Made by a program: the position numbers and the translations under genes. A stretch of 34,492 nucleotides of DNA from Bacteroides sp. (lineage in GTDB: Bacteria; Bacteroidota; Bacteroidia; Bacteroidales; SM23-62), in the NCBI GenBank assembly GCA_030640625.1, contig DAOWJB010000060.1, forward strand, positions 1 to 34,492, read 5' to 3'. Under the pieces are notes generated by a model that was not told the DNA's origin, made no database searches, and saw only the letters and a list, made by a program, of their open reading frames with translations. Positions 33,910 to 34,492 of this stretch are shown here, piece by piece. Position 1 is the first letter of the stretch. Each line of letters begins with the position of its first letter.

Positions 33910-34287
33910 ATGAAATTTAAACCTGTATATATGATCATTATGCTGCTGTTGGCAGCGTCAATCTCCGGATGTGAGAAACAGAAGAATCCATCTGTGACAT
34001 TGTTGAATGATAAATTTATTATTTCGAATACAAGCATCGGGCCTGGTGGACTCCTAAAATTCAAATGGGAAGCCAAAAAAGGGAAAGCAGATCTCTCATC
34101 GTTTTCCGTACTGATGAACGGGCAGGATCTGCCCGGTTATCCTGAAACGACCATCCCAGCTGATGTATATCTTGATTCAACCTTCCTTGAGGGACCTGGC
34201 CAGACAGGGAATTATACCTTCTCTTTCCAGGCCACCGATGCCGACGGGAATATCGGGGACAGGTCTGTGGTTATTACGGTCGAATAA
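33910..34287 (+). CDS. Small lipoprotein with an Ig-like (PKD/cadherin-type) domain
   Basis: This 125-residue protein has a lipoprotein signal ending SISGCEK. The mature 105 residues are beta-rich: SIGPGGLLKFKWEAKKGKADLSSFSV, then QTGNYTFSFQATDADGNIGDRSVVITVE. The ending (ATDADGN-x-G...VTV) is typical of Ig-like repeats in Bacteroidota surface proteins. One domain is present and no catalytic motif is seen. A binding or structural role at the outer membrane is inferred, with ligand unknown. It follows mce after 30 bases and is followed by a possible weak terminator. Confidence 0.78.
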   Translation: MKFKPVYMIIMLLLAASISGCEKQKNPSVTLLNDKFIISNTSIGPGGLLKFKWEAKKGKADLSSFSVLMNGQDLPGYPETTIPADVYLDSTFLEGPGQTGNYTFSFQATDADGNIGDRSVVITVE

Positions 34288-34303
34288 ATGCACCGCTGAC
34301 AGA

Positions 34304-34334
34304 AATTGCCGGGTCCCTGACGCAATTACCTTTT
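34304..34334 (+). terminator. Weak candidate terminator after the small lipoprotein gene
   Basis: AATTGC and GCAATT arms enclose a 12-base loop containing GGGTCCC. A short CCTTTTATT follows. The stem is short, so confidence is low. Confidence 0.3.
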
Positions 34335-34377
34335 ATTAAGCATATCCGCTTATTCCTTCTTTGATCCAAACTCTTGC

Positions 34378-34385
34378 TATCTTTG
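34378..34385 (+). promoter_or_regulatory. -7 promoter element for the last gene
   Basis: TATCTTTG lies 17 bases before ATG 34403. A TTTG 14 bases upstream is too close for an ideal -33. An AAAGGA lies between the element and the ATG. Confidence 0.45.
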
Positions 34386-34402
34386 ATCGAAAGGATTATC
34401 AT

Positions 34403-34492
34403 ATGGCAAAAATCGGTACAGCAGGGAATGGGGGAGAAAAAGTCAGGTCAGATTGCCTGGTCCGGATAGAACCTACCAGCTCCGGAGGCATC
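34403..34492 (+). CDS. citD: Probable citrate lyase acyl carrier protein, N-terminal part (cut by window end)
   Basis: Thirty codons are present: MAKIGTAGNGGEKVRSDCLV and RIEPTSSGGI. The pattern of a short Gly-rich start, a Ser-Asp pair and VRIEP...GGI resembles CitD. CitD is the small carrier subunit of citrate lyase and holds the phosphoribosyl-dephospho-CoA group on a Ser in that position (here Ser16 of VRSD). It has its own promoter-like element. If right, the lyase subunits should follow outside the window. The identification rests on a short stretch and is moderate at best. Confidence 0.5.
   Translation, partial: MAKIGTAGNGGEKVRSDCLVRIEPTSSGGI

Noticed and set aside
1-34492. CRISPR array, tRNA or rRNA genes
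   Set aside because: No regularly spaced repeats and no tRNA- or rRNA-like segments were noticed on reading; no dedicated scan was possible.

Overview
The window looks like a chromosomal stretch from a Bacteroidota bacterium (Bacteroidales/Marinilabiliales-like; genus not determinable). Three lines of evidence support this. Many proteins carry Bacteroidetes-type lipoprotein signals. An M1 peptidase ends in a type IX secretion (T9SS) sorting tail, and there is a TPR/PD40/carboxypeptidase-regulatory/OmpA protein with the architecture of T9SS PorE. Most operon heads carry the Bacteroidota -7 promoter element TAnnTTTG upstream of the start. I saw no rRNA, tRNA, CRISPR array or intact mobile element.

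Layout. 1-2981 (-): partial ABCG-like ABC transporter with an N-terminal TerB-like extension. 3090-3935 (-): lipoprotein of unknown function, with a terminator behind it. 4070-6102 (+): aldose 1-epimerase and glycosylasparaginase. 6171-6419 (-): small membrane protein. 6545-8473 (+): secreted M1 metallopeptidase. 8477-10514 (-): polyphosphate kinase 2 and galactokinase. 10676-15648 (+): a five-gene operon of PAP2 phosphatase, GT39-type transferase, GT2 polyprenyl-phosphate sugar synthase, glucuronokinase-like GHMP kinase and GalU. 15704-19297: a DUF1080 double-domain lipoprotein and a PmoA/DUF6807 lipoprotein (+), convergent with a Gfo/Idh/MocA oxidoreductase (-). 19339-20217: an AT-rich islet with a two-gene nucleotidyltransferase cassette between two 39-bp remnants that read like the 5' end of an IS1380-type transposase. 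20426-24244 (+): an internally deleted alkaline phosphatase, a propeller-like lipoprotein and the PorE-like protein. 24322-26632 (+): a Cys-rich DUF6485 protein, 3-methyladenine DNA glycosylase I and a C-terminally truncated heparinase II/III-like lipoprotein, all overlapping. 26854-30135 (-): tricorn-like protease. 30396-34287 (+): a NagZ-type GH3/beta-lactamase-fold fusion, methylmalonyl-CoA epimerase and a small lipoprotein. 34403-end (+): start of a probable citrate lyase acyl carrier protein.

How the genes work together. The general theme is scavenging of polymers (glycoprotein, glycan, peptidoglycan, peptide) by envelope and secreted enzymes, plus envelope glycosylation. The best candidate for an under-described system is the 10676-15648 operon. 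Read in order it could take a free sugar (glucuronate is the best guess) to sugar-1-phosphate, UDP-sugar and polyprenyl-phosphate-sugar, and then transfer the sugar outside the membrane. That layout is analogous to the Arn pathway but is built from different enzymes. Secondary points of interest are the IS-flanked nucleotidyltransferase cassette with a 56-codon partner missing from the ORF track, the NagZ-amidase-like fusion, and an alkaline phosphatase that has lost its metal-ligand block in frame. All functional statements come from reading motifs by eye; no searches were run.
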